DNA of 39,657 nucleotides from the NCBI GenBank assembly GCA_023480825.1, contig JAMCWQ010000088.1:1-39657 (forward strand), read 5' to 3'. The position numbers were made by a program, and so were the translations under genes. Each line of letters opens with the position of its first letter. Positions within the stretch are counted from its first letter, which is position 1. Below the pieces are notes generated by a model. It was not told where the DNA came from. It saw only the letters and a program-made list of their open reading frames with translations, and made no database searches. Of this stretch, positions 9,066-17,795 are shown in pieces. Source of the stretch: Chloroflexota bacterium. GTDB lineage: Bacteria; Chloroflexota; Chloroflexia; JAMCWQ01.

Positions 9066-10007
9066 TTATAGACCGGGCGGCTGTTCTCTGGTCTGCAGAG
9101 TATTGGCCGGCTTCCTGTCGCATTTGACGGAGCACTCGTTACATTCCAGGCCACACGGCTCGACATGCAGACTCATGGTGCAGGAGCCCAGCGCATCGCT
9201 CAGATCTTGCTCAAGGTGGTCACAGAGTCTGTGGGCTTCCGCGACAGACGAGTCTGCCTTGACCACCAAGTGCACATCGACATAGCGGTGCCCGGCGGCC
9301 TTTCTCGTCTTGATCTCATGGAAGTCGGCGAGCAGATTGGAGTGCTGGGCAAGGATTTCCGTTACCTTCTTCTGTTCTTCGTCCGGGAGGCTCCTATCCA
9401 GCAAATCGCCAGATGAGCGGCGCGTGATAGCCCAGGCAACCCTCATTATCAGCCCCGCGACTCCAATGGCCACTAACGGGTCGAGAATAGCCCAACCCGT
9501 GACGCGAACGATGACTAGGCCGGCGAAGACACCAGCGGAAGTCATGACGTCTGTGCTCAGGTGGTGACCGTCAGCCTCCAATGCTGGTGATTCTGTACGT
9601 TTCCCGACCTTGAACAACTGTCTGGATACGACGATGTTGACCACAACAGATACCGCCATGGCGACTAGTCCGAGGTCAACCTGAGGCAGCTCAAACCCAT
9701 TGATGAGCTTGTTCGCGGACTCATAGACTATGAGCAGAGCCGCAATGAAGATGAGAACCGCCTCGACAGTGCCGGAGATATTCTCGATCTTTCCGCGGCC
9801 GTACTGGTACTTTGCATCAGGCGGCTTTGCGGACGTACGAACTGCAAAGAACGCGATGGTGGCAGCCAGCAGGTCGATGCCGGAGTGGATAGCCTCGGCG
9901 ATGACACTAACCGAGCCAATGGATATGCCGATTATAAGCTTGAGCAAAGTAAGGGTGGTATTCGAGGCTACTGAGAGAGCAGCGACGCTGGTCTTACTAT
10001 TGAACAC
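9066..10007 (-). CDS. Cation diffusion facilitator (CDF) family heavy-metal transporter with Cys-rich C-terminal tail
   Basis: Multi-TM CDF core (AEAIHSGIDLLAATIAFFAVRTSAKPPDAKYQYGRGKIENISGTVEAVLIF, EADGHHLSTDVMTSAGV); GTG start at 10007 with AGGAGG SD; tail CGLECNECSVKC. Confidence 0.92.
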   Translation of the reverse strand: MFNSKTSVAALSVASNTTLTLLKLIIGISIGSVSVIAEAIHSGIDLLAATIAFFAVRTSAKPPDAKYQYGRGKIENISGTVEAVLIFIAALLIVYESANKLINGFELPQVDLGLVAMAVSVVVNIVVSRQLFKVGKRTESPALEADGHHLSTDVMTSAGVFAGLVIVRVTGWAILDPLVAIGVAGLIMRVAWAITRRSSGDLLDRSLPDEEQKKVTEILAQHSNLLADFHEIKTRKAAGHRYVDVHLVVKADSSVAEAHRLCDHLEQDLSDALGSCTMSLHVEPCGLECNECSVKCDRKPANTLQTREQPPGL

Positions 10008-10080
10008 TAGTCCTCCTGCGCACGGGCAAACCAAACCCGCCATGGTAGTCGTCGGCAAGGGAGCCTTCTCCCTGCCCGCG

Positions 10081-10175
10081 GCCGCCAAGTCCCGCGGGTC
10101 AATCCACCCGCTGCCCAGAAGGGCCCGGCCCCACCCACCGGGATTCCCGGTGGATCGCCTGCTCTGATTGGGCAA
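10081..10175 (-). ncRNA. Candidate NiCo (czcD-type) riboswitch in the 5' leader of the CDF transporter
   Basis: On the minus strand: AGCAGG - hairpin CCACCGGG-AAT-CCCGGTGG - GCCGGG - hairpin CCC-TTCT-GGG - CAGC - hairpin GGGT-GGATTG-ACCC - GCGGGAC. Order and conserved linkers resemble the NiCo four-way junction (AGCAGG...GCCGGGC...GGCAAC...GUGGGACAG) recalled from published structures; P1 is weak. No covariance search run. Confidence 0.55.
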
Positions 10176-10218
10176 CCACGACGCGCACCAGCAAAGGCGC
10201 ACGTTGATTGATATCCTG

Positions 10219-10247
10219 ATTATACGCCAGCAGAATCTGTACTGCAA
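10219..10247 (-). promoter_or_regulatory. Sigma70-type promoter for the CDF transporter leader
   Basis: Minus strand TTGCAG-17 bp-TATAAT, giving a ~200-nt leader before the GTG start. Confidence 0.75.
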
Positions 10248-10284
10248 CCAGCATGCCGTGTCCCTTTTTCCAGTTGGCGCATTA

Positions 10285-10293
10285 TGGTATAAT
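10285..10293 (+). promoter_or_regulatory. Extended -10 promoter for ruvB
   Basis: TGGTATAAT upstream of the ruvB ATG at 10335. Confidence 0.6.
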
Positions 10294-10334
10294 TTGTCAA
10301 TTAGGCGATTGGAAAGCGTTAAGGTTGGGAAGAG

Positions 10335-11366
10335 ATGAGAGAGCGAGTGGTTTCGGGAAAGCTGAAGGAAGAGGACATCGGCGCCGACGCCAGCCTGCGT
10401 CCCAGGCGTCTGGACGAGTATATCGGGCAACACCGGGTCAAAGAAAACCTGCGCATTTGCATCCAGGCCGCTAAAGCGCGGGGTGAGGCGCTTGACCATG
10501 TGCTTCTCTATGGTCCTCCTGGATTGGGAAAGACCACTCTCGCCAACATCATCGCGAACGAGATGGAGGTGCAGATCCGCACCACAACCGGTCCCACTAT
10601 CGAACGGGTGGGGGACCTTGGAGCCATTCTCTCCAACCTGCAATCCAAGCAGGTGCTATTCATCGACGAGATCCACCGGCTCAATCACCTCATCGAGGAA
10701 AAGCTCTACCCAGCCATGGAGGACTTCGTCCTCGATGTCTTGCTCGGCGAGGGGCCGTCGGCCAGGATCATACCGCTGCCACTGAAGAACTTCACCTTGG
10801 TCGGGGCTACTACGCGACTGGCCCTCCTGACTTCGCCCCTGCGAGATCGATTCGGAATCGTACACAGGCTCGAGTTCTACGACCAGCAGTCCATTGAGTC
10901 CATTATTCGCCGCTCGGCGAGGATTATGGGCGTGGAGATCGATGAGGAGAGTGTTCAGGAGTTGGGGAGCCGGGCGCGAGGCACGCCGCGGGTGGCGAAC
11001 CGGCTCTTGAGGCGAATGCGGGATTACGCGGAAGTGAAAGCTAACGGGCGCATTACCCGGCATGTAGCCGAGGATGCCCTGGAGTTGCTAGAGGTTGACC
11101 GTCTTGGTCTAGACGAGATGGACAGACGGGTGTTGCACACCGTCATCGACAAGTTCGACGGCGGGCCGGTGGGACTGGAGACTATTGCGGCCGCCAGCGG
11201 TGAAGAATCGGAGACCATAATGGACGTATACGAGCCGTACCTGCTGCAGCTCGGCTTTCTCCAGCGGACACCTCGAGGGCGTATCGCTACCCGCCTGGCC
11301 TATGAGCACCTCGGCATACCGGTGAACCGGGATAAGGAGCAGCCGCAGCAGTCGGCGCTTTTCTAG
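10335..11366 (+). CDS. ruvB: Holliday junction branch migration ATPase RuvB
   Basis: [84 protein letters not shown]. Confidence 0.98.
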   Translation: MRERVVSGKLKEEDIGADASLRPRRLDEYIGQHRVKENLRICIQAAKARGEALDHVLLYGPPGLGKTTLANIIANEMEVQIRTTTGPTIERVGDLGAILSNLQSKQVLFIDEIHRLNHLIEEKLYPAMEDFVLDVLLGEGPSARIIPLPLKNFTLVGATTRLALLTSPLRDRFGIVHRLEFYDQQSIESIIRRSARIMGVEIDEESVQELGSRARGTPRVANRLLRRMRDYAEVKANGRITRHVAEDALELLEVDRLGLDEMDRRVLHTVIDKFDGGPVGLETIAAASGEESETIMDVYEPYLLQLGFLQRTPRGRIATRLAYEHLGIPVNRDKEQPQQSALF

Positions 11367-11367
11367 G

Positions 11368-11952
11368 ATGAAAATTCTACTGCACACCTGTTGTGCTCCC
11401 TGCACTACCTATCCCCAACGCTGGCTGCGGGAGCAGGGACACGACGTAACGGGTTTCTGGTACAACCCAAACATCCATCCCTGGCTCGAACACGAGAGAC
11501 GGAGAGAGTGTCTTTCGTCGTACGCGGGAACCGTCGGACTGTCGATGATCTGGTGGCCGCAATACGAAATGCCGCTGTTCCTCCGAAGGGTAAGCGGCAG
11601 AGAGGATGACCGCTGTGCCGCCTGCTACGCCATGAGGTTGGGGGCGACGGCGGACGTTGCCAGCGACAAGGGTTTTGAGGCTATCAGCACTACACTGCTC
11701 ATTAGCCCCTACCAAAGGCATGAGTTGATCGCCGAGGCCGGGCGCCGGGTGGCCGAGGAACGAGGCCTGAAGTTCGTTTATGAGGATTTTCGCAGAGGCT
11801 GGCCGGAGCGCGGTAGAGTCACCAAAGAGTTGGGGTTGTACCGCCAGCAGTATTGTGGATGCGTATATAGTGAGTTTGATCGTTACACCGGCTCTCCCCT
11901 AGTCACCGAACCCCTGCCGGAGTCTAGGAGGCAGGAACTTGCCATTTCTTGA
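11368..11952 (+). CDS. queH: Epoxyqueuosine reductase QueH (DUF208 family)
   Basis: MKILLHTCCAPCTTYP, FWYNPNIHPWLEHERR, DDRCAACYAMRL, FRRGWPERGRVTKELGLYRQQYCGCVYSE. Confidence 0.93.
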   Translation: MKILLHTCCAPCTTYPQRWLREQGHDVTGFWYNPNIHPWLEHERRRECLSSYAGTVGLSMIWWPQYEMPLFLRRVSGREDDRCAACYAMRLGATADVASDKGFEAISTTLLISPYQRHELIAEAGRRVAEERGLKFVYEDFRRGWPERGRVTKELGLYRQQYCGCVYSEFDRYTGSPLVTEPLPESRRQELAIS

Positions 11953-12169
11953 TTGGATCGGGCGTCTGCTGATCATCGCCGGCGCGCTAACCGTTTTCGC
12001 GGGAGTTGCAGTGCTTCTCATCAGGCGGTTTCCCTTCATTGGCCACCTCCCAGGCGACTTCGTGATACACGCTGACACGGTGACCATCTTCGTCCCCATC
12101 GTCACCTTCTTGCTGATCAGCTTGTTCCTGACTCTGATACTGAACGTGGTGGCCCGAATTATTCCATGA
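11939..12169 (+). CDS. DUF2905 small membrane protein
   Basis: Short two-TM protein with RRFPFIGHLPGDFVI signature; overlaps the queH 3' end and the queA start. Confidence 0.85.
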   Translation: MPFLDWIGRLLIIAGALTVFAGVAVLLIRRFPFIGHLPGDFVIHADTVTIFVPIVTFLLISLFLTLILNVVARIIP

Positions 12170-13224
12170 AGGTCTCAGAGTTTGACTACGAACTGCCGCA
12201 AGAGCTTATCGCCCAGCACCCGTTGGAGCCGCGAGACTCCTCGCGGCTCATGGCCGTGGACCGGGATGCCGGAGCTATCGAGCACCGGCATTTCCGGGAT
12301 ATCCTCGGACTCTTGCATCCGAACGACTTGCTGGTCGCCAATGACAGCCGGGTGATGCCGGCGCGGTTGCGCGGGCGCAAGCCTACCGGCGCCAGAATCG
12401 AGGTGCTACTGTTGCGCCGGATTTCTCCAGAGCGGTGGGAGGCTCTCGTCAAGCCCAGCCGGCGCGTCCAACCGGGAAGCACGATTATGTTTGATGGCGG
12501 CGAGGACAGTAACCATGTCCAAGCACTGGTTGGTGAGCGAACCGCCATCGGCTCTCGGTTCTTGGATTTTGCCGCGCCGCTCGATCCACTGTTGCCCAGA
12601 CTTGGGGAGGTGCCGCTCCCTCCATACATCCACTCTGTTCTCGCCGATCCAGAGCGTTACCAGACGGTGTATGCCCGTGAACAGGGGTCGGCAGCGGCCC
12701 CCACAGCTGGCCTGCATTTCACTCCGGAGTTGTTGGAGGAAGTCCGATCTCGTGGCGTGAAGGTATCATTTGTCACACTGCACATTGGCATCGACACTTT
12801 TCGGCCGCTCATCACTGATAATGTGGAGGACCACGATATCCACACGGAATGGTATTACGTGCCGCCGGCTACTCTGGAGGAGATCCGCTTGGCGCGAGAG
12901 CGCAGGGGCCGGATAATTGCGGTGGGGACGACGGCGGTGCGAGTGCTGGAGACCGTCGCGGATGGCCGGGGACTTGTTCGAACCGAGATGCCGCCTGCGG
13001 ATTGCAGTAACGGCCTGAGCGGTTGGACCAAACTATACATCTACCCGGGGTACTCCTTCAGGATGGTCGATGCCATGATTACCAATTTTCACCTGCCTCG
13101 CTCGTCTCTGGTATTGTTGGTCAGCGCCTTCGCCGGTAGAGACCTCATCAGGAGAGCGTATGCCGAGGCCATCAGGGAGAAGTACCGCTTCTTCAGTTTC
13201 GGCGACGCCATGTTCATCGCTTAG
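12166..13224 (+). CDS. queA: S-adenosylmethionine:tRNA ribosyltransferase-isomerase QueA
   Basis: FDYELPQELIAQHPLEPRDSSRLM, GSAAAPTAGLHFTPELLEE, VTLHIGIDTFRP, AVGTTAVRVLE, TNFHLPRSSLVLLVSAFAG. Confidence 0.98.
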   Translation: MKVSEFDYELPQELIAQHPLEPRDSSRLMAVDRDAGAIEHRHFRDILGLLHPNDLLVANDSRVMPARLRGRKPTGARIEVLLLRRISPERWEALVKPSRRVQPGSTIMFDGGEDSNHVQALVGERTAIGSRFLDFAAPLDPLLPRLGEVPLPPYIHSVLADPERYQTVYAREQGSAAAPTAGLHFTPELLEEVRSRGVKVSFVTLHIGIDTFRPLITDNVEDHDIHTEWYYVPPATLEEIRLARERRGRIIAVGTTAVRVLETVADGRGLVRTEMPPADCSNGLSGWTKLYIYPGYSFRMVDAMITNFHLPRSSLVLLVSAFAGRDLIRRAYAEAIREKYRFFSFGDAMFIA

Positions 13225-13324
13225 CGAAGCCCCACTTTTCTCTTTTGGCCATCTATTGTAGTATATGGCCGGAGTAGGCCACAGATGGTTATCTACAAAT
13301 TGATGACGGTTGCGGCACCAACCA

Positions 13325-13474
13325 GGTAGGGTAGGCCTTCAGCCTACATTCCCCTTGAGGGGTTAGGGGTGATGGCAGTGGGTACTCACGATGACAAGGC
13401 TCACCCCTTGTCCTCATAATCGCCTTCCACCCTCGAAGGGGACAGGGGGGATTGCGGCTGAAGCCGCACCTACC
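13325..13474. repeat. MITE-like/REP-like 150-bp element with imperfect terminal inverted repeats
   Basis: Left end GGTAGGGTAGGCCTTCAGCCTACATTCCCCTTGAGGGG; right end (reverse complement) GGTAGGTGCGGCTTCAGCCGCAATCCCCCCTGTCCCCTTCGAGGG. Each arm contains its own hairpin. No ORF. Confidence 0.55.
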
Positions 13475-13513
13475 AGTACCGTGCTACCCATGGCATCTGA
13501 GCAGGAGAAGTAG

Positions 13514-14782
13514 ATGACTGCCACTTCCCAATCTCGCAGCGTGGGGTTTGTCTCCACCCGTTTCGCCGGGACCGATGGGGTATCGTTGGAAACCGAGAAA
13601 TGGGCGCACGTCTTCGAGCAGAATGGATTCGCTTGCCATTACCTCGCCGGAGAGCTGGACCTACCTCCCGAGAGAAGTCTAATGGTGGAGGAAGCCCATT
13701 TTCTTCACCCCGCCATTAGGGAGATCTATCGCGAATGCTTCGGATCGAGAGTCCGCAAGCCGGCGATCACCGCCAGCATCCAGCGGCTCAAGGGGCATCT
13801 AAAGTCGCATCTGCACGCCTTCAAGGAGCGCTTCAAGATCGATTTGCTGGTGGTAGAAAACGCTCTTAGCATACCTCTGAATATCCCCCTTGGCTTGGCG
13901 CTGGCGGAGTTCATATCCGAGACGGGTATCCCGACCATCGGCCACCACCACGACTTCTTCTGGGAGCGCAAGCAGTTTCTTGTGAACTGCGTCTGGGAGT
14001 ACCTCAACATGGCTTTCCCTCCGCATTTGCCCTTCATCCACCATGTTGTGATAAATTCCTCGGCCAGCAACCAGCTCAGCACGCGAACAGGAATTTCGGC
14101 GACCCTGATTCCCAATGTGATGGATTTCGAGAACCCGCCGGCCCCTCCCGATTCCTATGCCAGCGATGTCCGCCAGGCATTTGGCATTGCCGATGACCAG
14201 CTATTTATTCTCCAGCCGACCCGGATTGTCCAACGCAAGGGAATCGAGCACGCCATCGAGCTGGTGGGCCGTCTTGGCCTGAACGCGAAGTTGGTCATAT
14301 CTCACTCCTGCGGAGACGAGGGTTATGATTACTTGGAGCGCATCAAAGAGTACTCCCAACTGATGAAGGTGGATACTCTGATCGCCAGTGACATCGTTGG
14401 TGAGCAGAGGGGGAGGACCGCCGACGGCCGGAAGATCTATTCCTTGTATGATGTCTATCCCTACGCTGATTTGGTTACTTACCCATCGGACTTCGAGGGT
14501 TTCGGCAACGCCTTTCTGGAGTCCATATACTACCGGCGTCCGATCGTGGTGAACGCCTATTCCGTCTATTCGACGGATATCAAGCCCAAAGGATTTAGGG
14601 TTATCGAACTCGACGGTTACGTGACGCAGGAGTCCCTGCGCCAGACCAGGGAAGTGTTGCTGAATCCTGATTTGCGTGAACAAATGGTGAAGCACAACTA
14701 CCGTCTGGCACTCCAGTATTACTCCTATTCCGTGCTGCGCCGGAAGCTGGAGGACCTAATAGCCGATAGTTTTGGGGACTAG
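13514..14782 (+). CDS. GT4-family glycosyltransferase
   Basis: LQPTRIVQRKGIEHAIELVGRL, YPYADLVTYPSDFEGFGNAFLESIYYRRPIVVN (GT-B donor-site E-x7-E-like motif). Confidence 0.85.
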   Translation: MTATSQSRSVGFVSTRFAGTDGVSLETEKWAHVFEQNGFACHYLAGELDLPPERSLMVEEAHFLHPAIREIYRECFGSRVRKPAITASIQRLKGHLKSHLHAFKERFKIDLLVVENALSIPLNIPLGLALAEFISETGIPTIGHHHDFFWERKQFLVNCVWEYLNMAFPPHLPFIHHVVINSSASNQLSTRTGISATLIPNVMDFENPPAPPDSYASDVRQAFGIADDQLFILQPTRIVQRKGIEHAIELVGRLGLNAKLVISHSCGDEGYDYLERIKEYSQLMKVDTLIASDIVGEQRGRTADGRKIYSLYDVYPYADLVTYPSDFEGFGNAFLESIYYRRPIVVNAYSVYSTDIKPKGFRVIELDGYVTQESLRQTREVLLNPDLREQMVKHNYRLALQYYSYSVLRRKLEDLIADSFGD

Positions 14783-14788
14783 GGTAGT

Positions 14789-16339
14789 ATGGCAACTAAG
14801 AGACTCCCTGGAATATGGATAAACGCCGCCCTGGCCTTGGCCGGGGTGGGCTTGATCCTCTACATCACCAAAGATGGCGCCGGTGTGTCGCCGGATTCTG
14901 TATCCTATCTCGGTGGAGCCAGTGGCCTCTTGTCCGGCCACGGCTACAGTTCGCCATCTGTCGACGGCTGGCAGGCCATCACTCAATGGCCGCCGCTGTT
15001 CTCACTGAGCATCGCCGCAGCCAGCCTGGCCGGCCTGCCCCTTGACAACGCGGCCAGGTGGCTGAATGCTGTTCTCTTCGGTGGCAATATCTTCCTCGCT
15101 GGCTTTCTGGTGAGGCTCTATGCTCCTCGTCCCATTTGGCCTTCGGTGGTCGCTTCGTCGCTTGTTCTCGTATCCTGGAATCTGCTGGAAGTCCATTCCA
15201 TGGTCTGGTCGGAGCCGCTGTTCTTCGTCTTGGTGTTACTAACGCTCTTGGGTTTGGCTTATTACCTCCAACACCCTAACATGCCTCTTCTGCTGGGCTC
15301 TGCTTTCGCCTGTAGCCTGGCGTTTCTGGACCGCTACGCGGCAATTGCAGTGTTTGTCGCTGGAGCCGGCGGGATACTATACATAGGCGGGGTTTCATTG
15401 CGACGCAGACTCCGTGACGCGGCTGTCTTTGTCTCGGCCGGGTGTATTTTGCCGCTGGCTGTCGTAGTGCACAACGCCGGTTCCGGCGGCGCGTTCGGTG
15501 GCGGCCGGGGAATGGCCCTAAATTTTCCGACTTTGAATCACGTCGGTGGGGCTCTTGGGGCCGTGTCGCGGTGGGTCCTTCCTGGCTCTACTCCTCAGCC
15601 CTTGCGAATTGCCGGTCTCGCATTTGGGCTGACGGTCACAGCCCTCTTTGTTTCAATTGCCTGGCAGCATCGGAGTGCGGCGGCCTCTTCCGGCGAGCGA
15701 AAGTTAAAGGCCGTACCCTGGCTGGTGACTGCTTTTGGGATCGCCTACTGTGCTGTGGTGCTGCTGTCCTACATCGTGCTCGATGCCTCGATTATCCCCG
15801 ACGATCGCACGCTGGCCCCATTCTACTTGGCGATGATTGTGCTGGCCGGGTGCCTGGCTGTTGATATCCAGTGGTGGCCTGGCAGATTTGCCGGCCGCGT
15901 CCTGGCTCCTTCATTGGGAGCGCTGGTAGCTCTTGTGATCACCTCCGGTGTGTTGTGGGTGCTGGCTCCGAACCATGATTGGCTATTCTTCAACGGAGAG
16001 AAGTGGCGCGGTTCTCAGACGATCGCGCTGGTTAGGTCGCTGCCTCCAGGCACCAGGATTTACTCAAACGGACCGGATGCTATTTATTACCTGACCGGCC
16101 GCCTCGCGGTGAAGATCCCCAATCGGATCGATCAGTTCAGCGGCTTGACGAATACCGGCTACTCGTCAGCGATGGACGACATGGCCAAGGAAATGAGTGC
16201 AAAGGGAGTGGTGCTCGTGTACCTGCGCCTTGTCGATTGGCGCTGGCAGTTGCCATCGGAGGGAGACCTCAAAGTGAGCATGGCGCTTCGGGCCGTCGCC
16301 AGCACAGACGACGGGGCGATATACCAGCGGGGGCGGTGA
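14789..16339 (+). CDS. Polytopic membrane glycosyltransferase (ArnT/PMT-like)
   Basis: Many TM segments; N-terminal SPDSVSYLGGASGLLSGHGYSSP...WPPLFS resembles lipid-linked-sugar membrane glycosyltransferases. Confidence 0.7.
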   Translation: MATKRLPGIWINAALALAGVGLILYITKDGAGVSPDSVSYLGGASGLLSGHGYSSPSVDGWQAITQWPPLFSLSIAAASLAGLPLDNAARWLNAVLFGGNIFLAGFLVRLYAPRPIWPSVVASSLVLVSWNLLEVHSMVWSEPLFFVLVLLTLLGLAYYLQHPNMPLLLGSAFACSLAFLDRYAAIAVFVAGAGGILYIGGVSLRRRLRDAAVFVSAGCILPLAVVVHNAGSGGAFGGGRGMALNFPTLNHVGGALGAVSRWVLPGSTPQPLRIAGLAFGLTVTALFVSIAWQHRSAAASSGERKLKAVPWLVTAFGIAYCAVVLLSYIVLDASIIPDDRTLAPFYLAMIVLAGCLAVDIQWWPGRFAGRVLAPSLGALVALVITSGVLWVLAPNHDWLFFNGEKWRGSQTIALVRSLPPGTRIYSNGPDAIYYLTGRLAVKIPNRIDQFSGLTNTGYSSAMDDMAKEMSAKGVVLVYLRLVDWRWQLPSEGDLKVSMALRAVASTDDGAIYQRGR

Positions 16340-16352
16340 ACGTTACTCCATT

Positions 16353-16361
16353 TGGTATAAT
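16353..16361 (+). promoter_or_regulatory. Extended -10 promoter for tgt
   Basis: TGGTATAAT 31 bp upstream of the tgt GTG; same extended -10 as ruvB. Confidence 0.55.
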
Positions 16362-16391
16362 TGCCATTCAGTTCAGTGATTCCCAATCGGG

Positions 16392-17573
16392 GTGCACAAG
16401 GTGGAGCAACCGTTTTCTTTCACGCTCGAGGCCGCGGACGGCGGCGCGCGGGCCGGGCGAATTCAGACCGGGCATGGCGAAATCGCCACGCCGGCGTTCA
16501 TGCCGGTGGGGACCCAGGCCACCGTCAAGACCCTAAGCCCTCGCGACTTGCACGAGTTGGGAGCCCAAATTATCCTGGGTAACACGTATCACCTCTATCT
16601 CCGGCCAGGCGATGGGCTGATCGCGGAAATGGGCGGCTTGCACAAGTTCATGTCTTGGAACGGGCCGATTCTGACGGACAGCGGTGGTTACCAGGTCTTC
16701 AGCTTGAGCGAGCGGCGCCAGCTGAGCGATGGGGGGGTTATTTTCAAGTCCCACATCGACGGCAGCCAGCACCTTTTCACGCCGGATAAGGTGGTGGCCA
16801 TACAGGAGAACCTCGGCTCGGACATCATGATGCCGCTTGATCATTGCGCCCCCTACCCGAGCGATCATGGTTACAACGTACAGGCTCTCGAGCGCACCCA
16901 CCGCTGGGCCGTGGCCAGCAAATTGGCGCAAAGCAGGGCCGACCAAGCTCTCTTTGGTATTGTTCAAGGAGGAACGTTTGCAGACCTCCGCCGGGAGAGT
17001 GCCCTGTTTCTGCGAGAACTGGACCTGGCCGGCTACTCGATTGGCGGCCTGAGCGTTGGTGAGCCCAAAGAGGTCATGCACTCCATGCTGGAGGAATGCA
17101 CGCCGCTGCTACCTGAGGACCGGCCCCGCTACCTGATGGGGGTGGGATCGCCGGAGGACCTATTCGAATGCGTGGAGAGGGGCATAGACATGTTCGACTG
17201 TGTCCTACCGACACGCATCGCCCGGAATGGCGCCGCCTTCGTGTCGTCGGGCCGGCTGAACCTTAGAAACTCCGCCATGGCCCGGGATGAGCGCCCCATC
17301 CAAGAGGGCTGCGCGTGCTACACCTGCCGGAACTTTTCCCGGTCCTACCTGCGGCACCTGTTCAAGGCAGAAGAAATCCTCGGACTGCATCTCGCCACCA
17401 TTCACAACGTTCACTTCCTACTGCAACTGATGCGCGACATGCGGTCTGCCATCATCGATGGTACCTTCGCTACCTTCAAGCGGTCCTTTATCGACGGGTT
17501 CCGGCCGGTAGACTACGAAGTGCGCATGCGCAATCGCGAAGCGCGCGCCGCCTCCCTTCGAGCGACGAAGTAG
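16392..17573 (+). CDS. tgt: tRNA-guanine transglycosylase
   Basis: TGHGEIATPAFMPVGTQATVKTLSP, NTYHLYLRPGDGLI, LTDSGGYQVFSLSERR, FDCVLPTRIARNGAAF, CACYTCRNFSRSYLRHLF Zn site. Confidence 0.98.
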   Translation: MHKVEQPFSFTLEAADGGARAGRIQTGHGEIATPAFMPVGTQATVKTLSPRDLHELGAQIILGNTYHLYLRPGDGLIAEMGGLHKFMSWNGPILTDSGGYQVFSLSERRQLSDGGVIFKSHIDGSQHLFTPDKVVAIQENLGSDIMMPLDHCAPYPSDHGYNVQALERTHRWAVASKLAQSRADQALFGIVQGGTFADLRRESALFLRELDLAGYSIGGLSVGEPKEVMHSMLEECTPLLPEDRPRYLMGVGSPEDLFECVERGIDMFDCVLPTRIARNGAAFVSSGRLNLRNSAMARDERPIQEGCACYTCRNFSRSYLRHLFKAEEILGLHLATIHNVHFLLQLMRDMRSAIIDGTFATFKRSFIDGFRPVDYEVRMRNREARAASLRATK

Positions 17574-17730
17574 AGCGAAAGCGCCGCCTCCGGATGCAGT
17601 GGCGGCACCCCATGTTACCCAACCCCTGCCCAAGAGGGGCATTTCCTGATCACGAACTGGCCGGCGCGAGAGAGTAGAAGTGCGTGCCGCCTATCGGGCA
17701 TCTCGCTAGCTAGGCAAGAAGCCGGCAGAT

Positions 17731-17759
17731 TTGACGCTCACCAACTGGCACGATAGAAT
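17731..17759 (+). promoter_or_regulatory. Sigma70-type promoter for the FecR-like gene
   Basis: TTGACG-17 bp-TAGAAT. Confidence 0.7.
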
Positions 17760-17795
17760 GAGCCAGGTGACTTACGGCTCAGAACAAAGCTGGCA

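Noticed and set aside
10008-10643. N-terminal extension of the CDF ORF to 10643
   Set aside because: The extension runs through the promoter and antisense to ruvB; the CDF domain starts at the GTG with AGGAGG SD at 10007.
13247-13270. GGCCAT...ATGGCC inverted repeat after queA as a terminator
   Set aside because: No following T tract and only 6 bp of perfect stem; not convincing.
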